Assembly: GCA_026197195.1 (NCBI GenBank)
Contig: JAPHUG010000315.1
Coordinates: 1-17,677 of the forward strand
Origin: Sedimenticola sp.
GTDB taxonomy: Bacteria > Pseudomonadota > Gammaproteobacteria > Chromatiales > Chromatiaceae
Direction: 5' to 3'
DNA: 17,677 bases
Of this stretch, positions 1-9,021 are shown in pieces (position 1 is the stretch's first letter; the number at the start of each line of letters is the position of its first letter). The notes below the pieces were generated by a model, which made no database searches, had not been told where the DNA came from, and saw only the letters and a list, made by a program, of their open reading frames with translations. The position numbers and the translations under genes are program-made.

Positions 1-2
1 CA

Positions 3-533
3 ACTTTGGTTGGTCCCCTGATAGACGAACAGGCCTTTAATTCAATGCAACAAGCGATTGCTGATGCCAAGCAGGCAGGCGGAATACTCCATTGCGGTGG
101 TGAGCGGGTTTCCGTTCAGGATAAGCCGGGTGGCTATTACGTCAACCCTGCCATTATTGAGATAGAGAGCAACGCATATGTAGTCAAACAAGAGACGTTT
201 GCCCCCATTCTCTATGTCATGCGCTACCGGGTTTTTAATGAAGCTATTGCCATCCACAATAATGTGCCACAAGGCCTATCGTCAGCCATATTTACGACAG
301 ATTTACGTGAATCTGAGTTGTTCCTTTCTGCTACTGGCTCTGACTGTGGGTTGGCAAATGTGAATATTGGCACCTCTGGAGCGGAGATTGGCGGGGCATT
401 TGGTGGGGAGAAGGAGACCGGTGGGGGTAGAGAGTCAGGGAGCGATGCCTGGAAAAACTACATGCGCCGATCAACCAACACCATAAATTACGGTACTGAG
501 ATACCATTGGCGCAAGGCATTACTTTTGGTTGA
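3..533 (+). CDS. Aldehyde dehydrogenase, ALDH7 (antiquitin-like) family, C-terminal part; probable alpha-aminoadipate semialdehyde / piperideine-6-carboxylate dehydrogenase
   Basis: This is the C-terminal third of an NAD-dependent aldehyde dehydrogenase. The reading frame is open through the left edge, so the start, the Rossmann region and the catalytic Cys and Glu lie outside the window. The visible part carries the family motif ETFAPILYV. Near the end is the ALDH7 hallmark [14 protein letters not shown], followed by [13 protein letters not shown] and a tail close to LPLAQGI. These are nearly identical to human antiquitin (ALDH7A1) and to bacterial AmaB. Members oxidise alpha-aminoadipate semialdehyde in lysine catabolism, so that is the likely role; the substrate is inferred from family only. 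The gene ends 105 bp before dsbB and shows no obvious link to it. Confidence 0.88.
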   Translation, partial: TLVGPLIDEQAFNSMQQAIADAKQAGGILHCGGERVSVQDKPGGYYVNPAIIEIESNAYVVKQETFAPILYVMRYRVFNEAIAIHNNVPQGLSSAIFTTDLRESELFLSATGSDCGLANVNIGTSGAEIGGAFGGEKETGGGRESGSDAWKNYMRRSTNTINYGTEIPLAQGITFG

Positions 534-606
534 GATGCTGAGGTAATAGGGCTAGTTTATGGTAGACTTATTTCGCTGGATACTCAAAATAAACGGTCTC
601 TAATCT

Positions 607-628
607 TGGTCTTTTAGCCTGGTCTTTT
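607..628 (+). repeat. Short direct repeat upstream of dsbB
   Basis: The 9-mer TGGTCTTTT occurs twice (607-615 and 620-628), 13 bp start to start, just before the dsbB start codon. No Shine-Dalgarno sequence is visible between the second copy and the ATG. It could be a protein-binding site or chance; only the repeat itself is seen. Confidence 0.35.
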
Positions 629-638
629 GTAATCACCT

Positions 639-1169
639 ATGTTGACATTTTTTAAACGTATAGCTGTCCGCCGTTCACCTTGGCTGCTGCTGGCGATCAG
701 CGCATTATTGCTTGAATTTGCTGCACTCTATTTTCAGTATCAGATGAAGCTGGATCCGTGCGTATTGTGTGTTTATGAGAGAACGGCGGTTGCTGGGATT
801 GTAATCGCCGGCTTGGTGGCCATGCTCTATCCGGCGTTGTTGTTGATTCGCTGGATGGCGCTATTGATCTGGGGTGCGAGTGCTTCCTGGGGGCTTTTCC
901 TGGCATTGAAACACACAGGTATACAACTTTTTCCTTCACCATCGAACACCTGTGACTTCGCCGCCAATTATCCCTCCTGGGCTAAACTTGATGAATGGAT
1001 TCCCTGGTTGTTTCAGCCAACAGGCTTCTGTGATGAGATACAGTGGCAGTTTTTTGGTTTTACCATGCCGCAGACCATGATAGGCGTCTATGTGATCTAT
1101 CTCTCTATCCTGCTTGTCGTGATCTGTTCCGAGCTGTTTGTTAAAGAGCGCCGACTGTTTAAAAGTTGA
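639..1169 (+). CDS. dsbB: Disulfide bond formation protein B (DsbB)
   Basis: Inner-membrane quinone reductase that reoxidises periplasmic DsbA. The 176-residue length and four hydrophobic segments (about 14-32, 48-64, 70-90, 145-165) fit the family. The first redox pair is Cys41-Cys44 in CVLC, followed by an Arg (48) of the type that contacts quinone. The second pair is Cys105 and Cys131 in the second periplasmic loop, which is the usual DsbB spacing. The N-terminus is short and basic, as expected for a cytoplasmic tail. The ATG start is supported by the protein alignment pattern, but no clear ribosome-binding site precedes it. It converges with the metallo-hydrolase gene, with 20 bp between the stop codons and no clear terminator. 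Confidence 0.93.
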   Translation: MLTFFKRIAVRRSPWLLLAISALLLEFAALYFQYQMKLDPCVLCVYERTAVAGIVIAGLVAMLYPALLLIRWMALLIWGASASWGLFLALKHTGIQLFPSPSNTCDFAANYPSWAKLDEWIPWLFQPTGFCDEIQWQFFGFTMPQTMIGVYVIYLSILLVVICSELFVKERRLFKS

Positions 1170-1189
1170 TCTGTCTAACAGCACACGCA

Positions 1190-2077
1190 TTATAGCTGTA
1201 TCTTAAACGTCTCTTTTGCCGGGTGTACCTGCATGCCGTCAGGAATAGCGCCTTTATGGGCGAGTTGCTGAAAAATAGCCTCCAACTGATCATCTGTACG
1301 GGTAGGGTCGTGGTGGGTGATATGCACTTGCGGTATACCAGCTTTTGCGGCCAATTGAATACTGCTTTCAAAATAGCCGTGGCCCCAGCCTATCTTACTT
1401 GCAAAATACTCTTCCTTTGTATACTGGGCATCAATGACAATGCAATCCACCCCCCGTATGAAATCAATAATATGTGATTCCCGTTCCTCTATCAGTTCCT
1501 GATATTCGGCAAAATCATCGTCGCCGGGTTGATAGATATTGACCGGAGATTCGTTGTCACCGGTAAAAAAGAAGCGCTTTCCATCTGCTTCAATCAGATA
1601 GCCAAAATTCAGCACGGGGTGATTGAGCAGAATGCAGGTCACAGTGGCCGATCCAACCTGAATGGCATCGCCTTCTTTCAGTGAATTATAACTGAGGGTG
1701 GCCTTTAACTCGTTTTCACGGATCGGGAAATAACAGTACTCCATCTGTTGAGCAAGAATCGAACGTAGGTCTTTCATGTAGACGGGATCAAAAGCACCAT
1801 AGAAATCGACTTTATTACCGGGCACGAAGAGCGGTGTAAAAAAGGGGAGACCCTGTATATGATCCCAGTGCGTATGGGTAATAAAAATCGAGCACTGTAC
1901 AGGGAGTTGATTCATCATATCAAGCCCCAGTTGGCGTATCCCTGTTCCTCCATCCAGAATAATTCTATCGCCGTTGTCAGTCATTACATCAATACAGGTT
2001 GTGTTACCGCCATAGCGGACGGTATCGGGGCCTGGTGAAGGTATTGATCCACGTACACCATAAAAGGTAATCTGCAT
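1190..2077 (-). CDS. Metallo-beta-lactamase-fold hydrolase (cyclic phosphodiesterase-like)
   Basis: A 295-residue cytoplasmic MBL-fold protein with no signal peptide. It opens with FYGVRGSIPSPG and YGGNTTC, the N-terminal pattern of the PhnP/cyclic-phosphodiesterase-like MBL subgroup. The metal-binding signature HTHWDH is at 68-73. Further likely ligands are His153 (NHPVLNFGY), Asp174 (FTGDNES) and His255/256 (ITHHDP). A GWGHGYFESS segment sits at about 230. A good Shine-Dalgarno (AGAGGA) lies 6-7 nt before the ATG. It is the last gene of the minus-strand group, 15 bp after the HDOD gene, so it is probably co-transcribed with the kinase. The substrate cannot be told from sequence; a role in nucleotide or second-messenger turnover is an inference from context. 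Confidence 0.85.
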   Translation of the reverse strand: MQITFYGVRGSIPSPGPDTVRYGGNTTCIDVMTDNGDRIILDGGTGIRQLGLDMMNQLPVQCSIFITHTHWDHIQGLPFFTPLFVPGNKVDFYGAFDPVYMKDLRSILAQQMEYCYFPIRENELKATLSYNSLKEGDAIQVGSATVTCILLNHPVLNFGYLIEADGKRFFFTGDNESPVNIYQPGDDDFAEYQELIEERESHIIDFIRGVDCIVIDAQYTKEEYFASKIGWGHGYFESSIQLAAKAGIPQVHITHHDPTRTDDQLEAIFQQLAHKGAIPDGMQVHPAKETFKIQL

Positions 2078-2092
2078 TGAGGTTCCTCTTTG

Positions 2093-2944
2093 TTATAAAG
2101 CCATAAATGCCTTAATACGTTCCATCTCTTCTGAAAAGTCGTCCAGTGACTCGATGATGGAATCCAACGGTTTTCCAAGCCATGCTTGAGTTATGGCCGG
2201 TATATCTTCTACGGCTGAAATGCGATCAGCATCATCTTCCATCAGTTTGCTAAGTTGATTGGCAATAAATACAGAATGCTCCATGGCAGTCGGTGATTCA
2301 ATTTCTTCAATCCTGTGATGATTCCTAATACAGTTGACCAGGGTTTCCGGGAATTGCCATTTTTCAACCAGCAAAGCACTCGCCTCTGCGTGATTGAAAT
2401 CCAGTACGCTCTGCTCTGCAACGTGGAGCGGTAGCGATTCTGATCGGGCAAGATCTATGGCTTGCTTGTATTCTGCTTTGACTAATTGAGCTGTCAGGAT
2501 CACGCCAATGTCATGTAGTAATCCTGCAATATAAAAGTTTGTAAGCTCATTCTCCGGGATGCCTTTAGAACGACCGATGAGTTTAGCGAGTACCGCAGTG
2601 GTTAAACTATGGGTTAAAAAGTGGGTTCGGCTAACCCCTGCCTGGGCAACCTTAGGCAGTATACCAATGGTGGTTATTGCAATGGCAATATTCTTAATGG
2701 TATTGCTTCCCACATAAACAACAGAATGTTTTATTGATGTAATTTTTTTGGAAAGTCCAAAATAGGCGGAATTGACCAGTTTCAATACTTTTAATGTAAT
2801 AATGGGGTCACGCTCGATAACCGATACCAGTTCCTGTGTGGAATAGTTGATATCCGCACAAATCTCCATAACCCGCTGGGCACTCTGCGGAAAAGTGGGC
2901 ATCTTTTCAACAAGTCGTTCCAGTTTGTCCTGATCTACACTCAA
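2093..2944 (-). CDS. HDOD domain protein
   Basis: A 283-residue protein whose residues about 8-215 match the HDOD domain, a degenerate relative of HD phosphohydrolases used in bacterial signalling. The N-terminal helix pattern is LVEKMPTFPQSAQRVMEI, followed by IERDPIITLKVLKLVNSAYFG. The HD-like core GLLHDIG puts His144 and Asp145 together, and NHH occurs near 226-228. There is no receiver, GGDEF or EAL domain attached. The start used is TTG at 2944, with a purine-rich GAGAG stretch just upstream; no ATG is available in frame nearby. It lies 45 bp after barA and 15 bp before the MBL gene. HDOD proteins often work with two-component systems, so a role in the output of the adjacent kinase is plausible but not shown. 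Confidence 0.87.
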   Translation of the reverse strand: MSVDQDKLERLVEKMPTFPQSAQRVMEICADINYSTQELVSVIERDPIITLKVLKLVNSAYFGLSKKITSIKHSVVYVGSNTIKNIAIAITTIGILPKVAQAGVSRTHFLTHSLTTAVLAKLIGRSKGIPENELTNFYIAGLLHDIGVILTAQLVKAEYKQAIDLARSESLPLHVAEQSVLDFNHAEASALLVEKWQFPETLVNCIRNHHRIEEIESPTAMEHSVFIANQLSKLMEDDADRISAVEDIPAITQAWLGKPLDSIIESLDDFSEEMERIKAFMAL

Positions 2945-2989
2945 TTCGCTCTCTCTTTTTTGTTCAGGGCTCTTATCCTTCAGCGAGGA

Positions 2990-5776
2990 CTATGATTCAA
3001 TTTTAGTAGAAGTTTCATTTTCAATATTAAACAGGTCATTGCAGCAAAGGGATACATGCTGTAACGCTGTTATGATTTCTGATTCTGATTCCATGGTTGC
3101 AAGATGCTCAAGTTTTTCTATAGCGGCTTTAAGTGCCGGGACACCGCAAACGGCACAGGCACCATGCAGTCTGTGAGCAACTTCCCCAAGTGAATTCCAG
3201 TCGCTATTTGTACAATGGTGATTGAGTAGATCCAGTTGCTTGGGTAAATCAACCATAAAATTGTTGAACATATCTACAGCAAGTTCTTCACGATTACCTG
3301 TTATTCTTAATACTTCATCCATGTCACGTACGGGTAAAACACTATCCTTATTTGATTTGGTCTCTTCTTCTACTAAACTGTTTGTGGTTATGATCGATGT
3401 AGGCAAGATATCTGATCCTAGTAGGGCATTAATAACAGCCCATAACTTTTTATCATCAATCGGTTTGGTGAGATAGATATCGACGCCGGATGAGAGTAGT
3501 TCATCTCGGTGTTCTGGGATAATATCGGCCGAAAGAGCGATAATGGGGGTCTTATGTAATTCACCTTCCATTTCACGAATCCTTCTCGTCGCTTCCTTGC
3601 CATCCATAATCGGCATGTGCACATCTATGATAATAAGATCAGGTTTGTTTTTATTGTATTCCCTTATGACTTCAACACCGTTTTCTGCTTCGATAATGGT
3701 GGCTCCCGATGCAGCCAGAATTGTTGAGATCAGTTGAAGATTAATGGGATTGTCATCAGCTATGATAAAACGTTTGCCTGTAAACAGGGGTTCACTATCA
3801 ATAATAAGAGGAGAAAATTCTGAATCAGGAAAATCTGCATACTGGAAAATATGCTCAAGGGTTCGCACCAAGACAGGCTGGCTGACCGGTTTGGAGATAC
3901 AGGGTGCATTTGCAAGCTCGTGAATTGACTGAATCTCGACTGAGTCAGAGCTACTTAAAAGAATAAGTAGATTGTCAGGATGCAGGTCTTTTATTTTTTG
4001 CAGTTTGCTAGGGACAATACCTGATTGAATGTCGGTTGAAGAAAATCCAGCAATCAGGATGTCCTGGTCCGCTATGATAGAGTTGTCCAGATGTTGCCAG
4101 TTTCCCTCCGTGACAATCATGCCAAGACTTTCCAGGCGATGGGTCATTGAGAGCTGTGCTAAAACATGTTGATCGAGTATTAGGCATTTTTTTGAAACCA
4201 GTAATTCAGGTGATTCTTCATCACCGATGATTTTGCATTTGGGTAATGCAAGACTGACACGAAAACAGGAGCCTTTGCCCTCTATACTCTCCAAGGTAAT
4301 TCTTCCTTTCATTGACTCAGCTAATTTTTTACTGATACTGAGCCCGAGTCCGGTACCGCCATAGGTTTTGCTGGTGTTCTTGTTGCCTTGTTGGAACGAA
4401 GTGAATAGGTCTTTTTGTATATTGTCGTTAATACCTATTCCGGTATCGGTGACAGAGAACTGGATAAAACAGGTGTCGTCTGTTTCATCTTCCAACATGA
4501 CGCGCACGATAATTTCACCTCGATGGGTGAATTTAATCGCATTTCCTACCAGGTTGACGAGTATCTGTCTAATGCGGGTTTCGTCACCAATCAAGTGATC
4601 AGGTACATCGGAATAGATCAGTAATACCAGTTCAACTTGCTTATCATGGGCTGAGGGTGCCAGCAGTGCTATCGGCTCTTCAAAGCAGGAACGAATATCA
4701 AGGGGGGCATACTCTGGCTCCAGCTTTCCATATTCGAGTTTTGAAAAATCAAGTATGGTGTTAATGATGCTGAGTAGCCCCGTTGCGGATTTCTCGATGG
4801 TCTCTGCCAGCTCCTTTTGCTCTACTGTTAACTTTGTCTTCATGAGCAGGTTGGAAAACCCAATGACACCGTTCATTGGTGTCCGTATTTCATGGCTCAT
4901 ACTGGCTAGAAATTCGGATTTTGCCTGGCTGGCCTTGAGCGCGCGTTTACGGGCAAGATCCAATTCTACGTTTTGAATCTCCAATGCCTCCATTGTCTGG
5001 GTCAGATCCGCTGTAGCCCGGTCTACCTGATGCTGCAGTATTTCCTGAGAGTGCTTTAACTCTTTCGCCATAGCATTGAAGCCTTCCTCTAGGCTTCTTA
5101 ATTCGCCCTTGGAATTTTCCGGGACAGTAACAGAAAAATCACCGTGCTTCATTCGGATGACCGCTTGTGTCAATTGAGACAACGGTCGGGTTATCTTGTG
5201 ACTGAGTAGTAGGGCGATAAGTGCTGTAGCGACGAGTCCAGTGATACTGATGATCAGACTGTTACGAATGGAATCATGCCGCTGCAATAACAGGCGCGTT
5301 CGATCCAGTTCGACTATAACTGATCCAATGATGATGGGAATGCTACTGTCACCAGATGCCTCCAGTTGATCAGGATAATCTGAAATATTAACGGACTGAT
5401 ATCCACTGAGAACAGAAGAGGTGAAAAACTCCGATTCGACCTCTTCCGGAGATGGGCCTCGGCTCCTGTTATCCACACGGGTTATCAATTTACCCTTTGG
5501 GTCATTTACAATGATTGAAATGATATCTTTTCGTTTGGCTATGGATTCAAGATTGGTGGTGAGTGATTCCCTGTCTCCGCTGAAAATACCATAGACACTG
5601 GCTGCTGCAACTTCCTGAGCAATGGCGTTACCCCGTTCCTTAAAGGCCAGTTCCAGATTATCTAGCTGGGCCGTGATCAGGTAAAGTGTCAGTGTCAAAG
5701 CCATAATCGCTGCAGGCACGATACCTAAAAGCAACGCTCTGATCTTTATTCTGGATTGGCGATATCTTCTTCTCAT
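2990..5776 (-). CDS. barA: BarA/GacS-like hybrid sensor histidine kinase
   Basis: A 928-residue tripartite sensor kinase, close in length to E. coli BarA. Domains in order: TM1 (about 13-36), periplasmic sensor region (37-170) with BarA-like features ([17 protein letters not shown]), TM2 (172-192), HAMP (190-245), a coiled linker, then DHp with [12 protein letters not shown] and phospho-His295. The ATPase has its N-box at 407-418, DTGIGI at 444-449 and GGTGLGLS at 473-480. A degenerate receiver-like segment (about 527-645) has no phospho-acceptor Asp where expected. A full receiver follows, with Asp674-675, Asp718 and Lys771. A C-terminal Hpt domain has phospho-His868 in AHRLHGAC, the typical BarA/GacS Hpt motif. 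It starts inside the stop codon of the upstream binding-protein gene (ATGA). The expected partner is a GacA/UvrY regulator, which is not in this window. Confidence 0.9.
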   Translation of the reverse strand: MRRRYRQSRIKIRALLLGIVPAAIMALTLTLYLITAQLDNLELAFKERGNAIAQEVAAASVYGIFSGDRESLTTNLESIAKRKDIISIIVNDPKGKLITRVDNRSRGPSPEEVESEFFTSSVLSGYQSVNISDYPDQLEASGDSSIPIIIGSVIVELDRTRLLLQRHDSIRNSLIISITGLVATALIALLLSHKITRPLSQLTQAVIRMKHGDFSVTVPENSKGELRSLEEGFNAMAKELKHSQEILQHQVDRATADLTQTMEALEIQNVELDLARKRALKASQAKSEFLASMSHEIRTPMNGVIGFSNLLMKTKLTVEQKELAETIEKSATGLLSIINTILDFSKLEYGKLEPEYAPLDIRSCFEEPIALLAPSAHDKQVELVLLIYSDVPDHLIGDETRIRQILVNLVGNAIKFTHRGEIIVRVMLEDETDDTCFIQFSVTDTGIGINDNIQKDLFTSFQQGNKNTSKTYGGTGLGLSISKKLAESMKGRITLESIEGKGSCFRVSLALPKCKIIGDEESPELLVSKKCLILDQHVLAQLSMTHRLESLGMIVTEGNWQHLDNSIIADQDILIAGFSSTDIQSGIVPSKLQKIKDLHPDNLLILLSSSDSVEIQSIHELANAPCISKPVSQPVLVRTLEHIFQYADFPDSEFSPLIIDSEPLFTGKRFIIADDNPINLQLISTILAASGATIIEAENGVEVIREYNKNKPDLIIIDVHMPIMDGKEATRRIREMEGELHKTPIIALSADIIPEHRDELLSSGVDIYLTKPIDDKKLWAVINALLGSDILPTSIITTNSLVEEETKSNKDSVLPVRDMDEVLRITGNREELAVDMFNNFMVDLPKQLDLLNHHCTNSDWNSLGEVAHRLHGACAVCGVPALKAAIEKLEHLATMESESEIITALQHVSLCCNDLFNIENETSTKIES

Positions 5777-6768
5777 TGCTTCGTATCATTACTCATGAGT
5801 TGGATAATCTCTCGCTCGTCAGGCATGGAAATGCCAAGAGATCTCGCGACACTACGATTAACCTCTACACTAAAATATTTGGGGTATACCGGTGCCGGCA
5901 GGGTATCTTTCCCGGAATGCAGGAAGGCCGTACTGAATTCTGCAAGATGTTGAGCAATATCTTCCGGTTTGGAGAAGGCAGATATCAATGCGCCTGCTTT
6001 GACATAGGCCGATGAAAACCCAATGACGGGGACTTTGTTGTGATAACTGGAGAGTAGTATGTTAAAGATAGTCCGTTGATTAAACACGCTGGGATCAGGC
6101 AGTGCCAATAATATGTTGCTCTCTTCCAGCAGCTCTTTTAACAAGGGGCCCACTTGTTCTTCAGATTCCACCAGGCGATAGGAGACAGGAATCGATAGTT
6201 GCTGCGCAATACGTAAAAAATCGTTTTCTGCCAAGGCTGTGTTTTTACCCAACAGCAAGCCGATATGAGGATCGGTTTTAATCAACCGCGCCAGTTTATA
6301 TTGCCTTTCGGTTGGCTGATCGAGATAGATGGCCGTTTGATTAGGTGATGTGATCACTTGGTCGGCTGTCTTTTTTGGAAGAAGTGCATGGACAGTCGGT
6401 AGCCCGGTATTCAAAGTCTTCACGGCTTTGGCCGCTTTTAAGCCAAGAGTGATGATCAGCTTGGTTTTTGCCGGTATGACCAGGCTGACCTCGCTTTTAT
6501 CTGAGTTTAGATCATAGAGCCTGTGATCGTGGCAGCTACCGGTATTGTCACTGCAAGAACGGCTGATCTGCTCTTTGAGCTTTTGGGTTATGACTTTATA
6601 GACAGGTGCATTTCCACTGCTCAGCACAAGAATCGTGCCCTCTGAGGCAGGGCTTTCTACAGAGCCAAGGAGTGAAAACAGGATTATTATACGGAAAAAG
6701 AAATTTGCACCCGTCCTGATGAACGGGCGTTTAAGGAGCCATTTGTCTGCTACCCTCTGAAAGGGCAC
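5773..6768 (-). CDS. Periplasmic ABC_sub_bind-type (PF04392-like) binding protein
   Basis: A periplasmic binding protein of the ABC transporter substrate-binding class (TrpX-like). A basic stretch followed by a hydrophobic run ([13 protein letters not shown]) and a small-residue site (ESPASEG) looks like a signal peptide. Family-like motifs include TILVLSSGN near the mature start, [32 protein letters not shown], and near the end [15 protein letters not shown]. No permease or ATPase gene is nearby, so a sensing role is more likely than transport. The start is uncertain. The longest open frame begins at TTG 6792, but GTG at 6768 gives a cleaner signal peptide and is used here. The only strong Shine-Dalgarno (6814-6820) serves neither. 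The 3' end overlaps barA by 4 nt, which implies translational coupling. Confidence 0.78.
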   Translation of the reverse strand: MPFQRVADKWLLKRPFIRTGANFFFRIIILFSLLGSVESPASEGTILVLSSGNAPVYKVITQKLKEQISRSCSDNTGSCHDHRLYDLNSDKSEVSLVIPAKTKLIITLGLKAAKAVKTLNTGLPTVHALLPKKTADQVITSPNQTAIYLDQPTERQYKLARLIKTDPHIGLLLGKNTALAENDFLRIAQQLSIPVSYRLVESEEQVGPLLKELLEESNILLALPDPSVFNQRTIFNILLSSYHNKVPVIGFSSAYVKAGALISAFSKPEDIAQHLAEFSTAFLHSGKDTLPAPVYPKYFSVEVNRSVARSLGISMPDEREIIQLMSNDTKQ

Positions 6769-6809
6769 TTGGCACGACCTGTCATAAAACAAAAAGCAAA
6801 AAACAGCAC
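6750..6809 (-). other. Candidate 19-residue upstream ORF with strong ribosome-binding site
   Basis: A GTG codon at 6809 lies 4 nt after a perfect AAGGAGG (6814-6820 on the minus strand). It opens a short frame of 19 residues ([19 protein letters not shown]) that stops at 6750. The frame overlaps both possible starts of the binding-protein gene. It could be a coupled leader peptide, a trace of a frameshift at the T-run near 6798-6803, or non-functional. Only the Shine-Dalgarno and the frame are seen. Confidence 0.35.
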
Positions 6810-6813
6810 TTAA

Positions 6814-6820
6814 CCTCCTT
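6814..6820 (-). promoter_or_regulatory. Strong Shine-Dalgarno sequence between the receptor and binding-protein genes
   Basis: AAGGAGG on the minus strand, 4 nt before a GTG at 6809 but over 20 nt from the first start codon in the binding-protein frame. It makes the start of that gene ambiguous. Confidence 0.6.
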
Positions 6821-6857
6821 GTGAAAACGATATTCCTGATCGTTTGACCAATCTAGC

Positions 6858-8885
6858 TCAATGCCAGTTCATACGCGCTTCAAGAAAGACGCGGCTATCC
6901 CAGATGTTATCGTTACGAAAATCCTGGTAATCATTGTCAGGACCGATGTTTTGTAAGATCAGGGAGAGTTCCCCGTCGGCTTTTTCAAACTCGAAGGGTT
7001 TAGTTAGTTTTATATCCAAGCGTCTGTTGATAGGGATATGGTCGCCATCTCCTGCCCAAGTGACCTCATCCATGTAGTAGTAAGCAGAACTGACTTTGAT
7101 GCCATTATCAAACTGATGGCTTCCCATTATGCTGGCAGTTAATTTGGGGACGCGGTTGTTAAGTTCCCTTGTGGCCGAGGGGTTTGTTCTCCTCAGTTGA
7201 TTGCCATAGGCGTGAGTCAAGCTATATCCAAAATGCAGCATACTTCTGGGCGAAGGATCCCATCGTAAACCTACTTCAAAGCCATTGATGTTGAGCGAGC
7301 CGCTATTGATATGTTCGAACGGTAGAAACCCCACACTATTGAAGGGTGGTGAGGGCAGCGGATTGCTTAGATCTTTTATTTCAGCAATCATGTCATTGAT
7401 CTCTTCATGAAATAGCTTCATGTCAAGCGTGAGGCCGATATCCTGAAAATTCCCCAGATAACCCAATTCATAGGCGTTGATAGATTCAGGTTTTAGATTG
7501 GTCCTATTGATAAAGCCGTCAATGACTACATTACTGGTACCCGTCTGTAGAATTGATTGGTCTGAGAAATCTTCCCAGAATGTGGGCATTCTGTAGGACC
7601 GAGTGGCACTCAAGCGAAACGTGTTGTATTCATCTGCAGTGATATTCAATGCTACTTTCGGGGAGAAAACTCCGGATTTTTTTTCATACTTTTCATACAT
7701 GCCCCCAAGATTAAGCAAGAGATGGTCGGTTAATCGCCATTCTAGATTGCCAAACAGTCGGTACTGGTCTCGAGTAATCCAGTCGTTTCGTTTAAAGGTC
7801 CAGATTCCTTTTGCTTCATCACGGCGAAGTCCAATACCCCATACCAATCGCTGTGAAGGCGTCATTTGAAAATTGTGCTGCATTTCCAAGTCATAACGCT
7901 GAGATTCAAAACCATACCCAAGTGAAAAGTCTAAGAAAGGAGAATAGGTATCAGGGTCTGAGAAATCATCCCTTACTTCTTGGTAGTTATGATAAAGCTG
8001 GAATGATAAATCGCTTCCCGGCTCAAGGCTGCGGGTCCATCTCAGCTGTTTGAACGTATGTCGGTCTTCGGTAGGACGTTCAGGCTGAACGAGATCGTTA
8101 GTGAAGCCATCTTCTCTTGTCCCTTTACTTGCGCCCAATTCAAATAGCAGGGCATCCTGGCTATTGATCTGATAATCACCCCGAACGCCTAACCAGCGAG
8201 TGTCTGAGCTGTCGAAGCGTGAATTATAACCATCGTTCTCATCATATTTGAGTGCAATTCGATAGGCCAAATCGCCTTCCACACCCGAGTAGCGATTATA
8301 TATTTGCTGCCTGCCGCCGCCACCCAGGACAGTTTTAACCCGCAGACCTTGCTGTTCAGAGGGATGTTGGGTAATGATATTAATCACACCTGAAAAGGAG
8401 TTGGAGCCGTGGGTACTGGCATTTGGACCACGAATGACCTCAATCCGCTGAATATCATCAATATCCAGTTCTTGGTCACTCCAGGTAACACCACCAAAAG
8501 CAGGATCGTAAATAGACCGTCCATCAATCAGAACCTGCATGTCCCGGGCAAATCGATCGGCATTACCATGCGATGTGACGGTAAACTTTGAGCCTGTGTA
8601 ATGGCCAACCTGGAATCCCGGAACCAGTCTGAGCAGGTCAACCAGCTCGATAGCACCCGAGGCATCGATCATGGCCCGATCTATGACGGTGATTGAGGCT
8701 GGCGAGTCGTTCAGTGGTTGTTTTAACCGTGTGGCGGAAAGCACCACAGGGATATCACTGAAAAAGAGTGCCTCATCAAGTGGCGATACAGCATCCATTG
8801 CGTGAACGGAAAAGGCACTGAGAGCCCCTATTCCCAAACCCCAATACCATTTGGAGTAAACTGGACCTGTTCGTCGATACATCAT
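6858..8885 (-). CDS. TonB-dependent outer-membrane receptor
   Basis: A 675-residue outer-membrane beta-barrel of the TonB-dependent family. A signal peptide covers about 1-29 (hydrophobic GLGIGALSAFS, then VHA). A TonB-box-like segment DIPVVLS is at 44-50. The plug domain follows, with SPASITVIDRAMI, VPGFQVG, VLIDGRSIYDP, IEVIRGPNAS and FSGVINIIT. The rest is barrel, ending in a strand-like RVFLEARMNWH. The last residue is His rather than the usual Phe/Trp. The ligand is not evident; the plug resembles the colicin I receptor/BtuB-like group, which does not fix the substrate. It is the first gene of the minus-strand operon, followed 48-90 bp later by the binding protein. No TonB/ExbBD or inner-membrane transporter is nearby. 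The start is ATG-ATG with a weak Shine-Dalgarno. Confidence 0.9.
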   Translation of the reverse strand: MMYRRTGPVYSKWYWGLGIGALSAFSVHAMDAVSPLDEALFFSDIPVVLSATRLKQPLNDSPASITVIDRAMIDASGAIELVDLLRLVPGFQVGHYTGSKFTVTSHGNADRFARDMQVLIDGRSIYDPAFGGVTWSDQELDIDDIQRIEVIRGPNASTHGSNSFSGVINIITQHPSEQQGLRVKTVLGGGGRQQIYNRYSGVEGDLAYRIALKYDENDGYNSRFDSSDTRWLGVRGDYQINSQDALLFELGASKGTREDGFTNDLVQPERPTEDRHTFKQLRWTRSLEPGSDLSFQLYHNYQEVRDDFSDPDTYSPFLDFSLGYGFESQRYDLEMQHNFQMTPSQRLVWGIGLRRDEAKGIWTFKRNDWITRDQYRLFGNLEWRLTDHLLLNLGGMYEKYEKKSGVFSPKVALNITADEYNTFRLSATRSYRMPTFWEDFSDQSILQTGTSNVVIDGFINRTNLKPESINAYELGYLGNFQDIGLTLDMKLFHEEINDMIAEIKDLSNPLPSPPFNSVGFLPFEHINSGSLNINGFEVGLRWDPSPRSMLHFGYSLTHAYGNQLRRTNPSATRELNNRVPKLTASIMGSHQFDNGIKVSSAYYYMDEVTWAGDGDHIPINRRLDIKLTKPFEFEKADGELSLILQNIGPDNDYQDFRNDNIWDSRVFLEARMNWH

Positions 8886-9021
8886 GATGCTTCGGTTTTG
8901 TTCTCGTTAGGTTATTGTTAGACTTGTTCGATCGAAAACGCTAATGGTGTTTAATCGAACTATACCCGTTCTATACTATAGAATGTGCCTTTTTCATAGG
9001 ATCTTACTGTAAGCGCGCCTG
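8886..9021. promoter_or_regulatory. Divergent control region between the receptor operon and cysM
   Basis: 136 bp without genes separate two divergently transcribed units, so promoters for both should lie here. A -10-like TATACT for the + direction is at 8972-8977, but I find no good -35 element for it. It lies inside a perfect dyad (8969-8983). Two further dyads are TTCGATCGAA at 8927-8936 (its right half recurs as AATCGAA at 8953-8959) and CTTAC-T-GTAAG at 9003-9013. The binding factors are unknown. Confidence 0.5.
8969..8983. repeat. Perfect inverted repeat TTCTATA-C-TATAGAA
   Basis: Seven-base arms around a single central base, overlapping the candidate -10 element of the cysM direction. 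The symmetry and position suit a repressor or activator site, but I do not recognise the motif. Confidence 0.5.

Noticed and set aside
527..638. Co-transcription of the aldehyde dehydrogenase with dsbB
   Set aside because: The gap is 105 bp, the functions are unrelated, and no linking feature is visible; not enough to call an operon.
1170..1189. Terminator between the convergent dsbB and MBL genes
   Set aside because: Only a 4-bp stem (CTGT/ACAG) and no T-run.
4000..4250. Loss of the acceptor Asp in the first receiver-like segment of barA as a sign of decay
   Set aside because: BarA/GacS proteins generally carry an inactive segment between the ATPase and the true receiver, so this is normal for the family.
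9003..9013. TGTAAG-like half site as a GacA-binding (UPS) element near the kinase operon
   Set aside because: The known element is TGTAAG-N6-CTTACA; here the arms are in the reverse order with a 1-bp centre, so it does not match.
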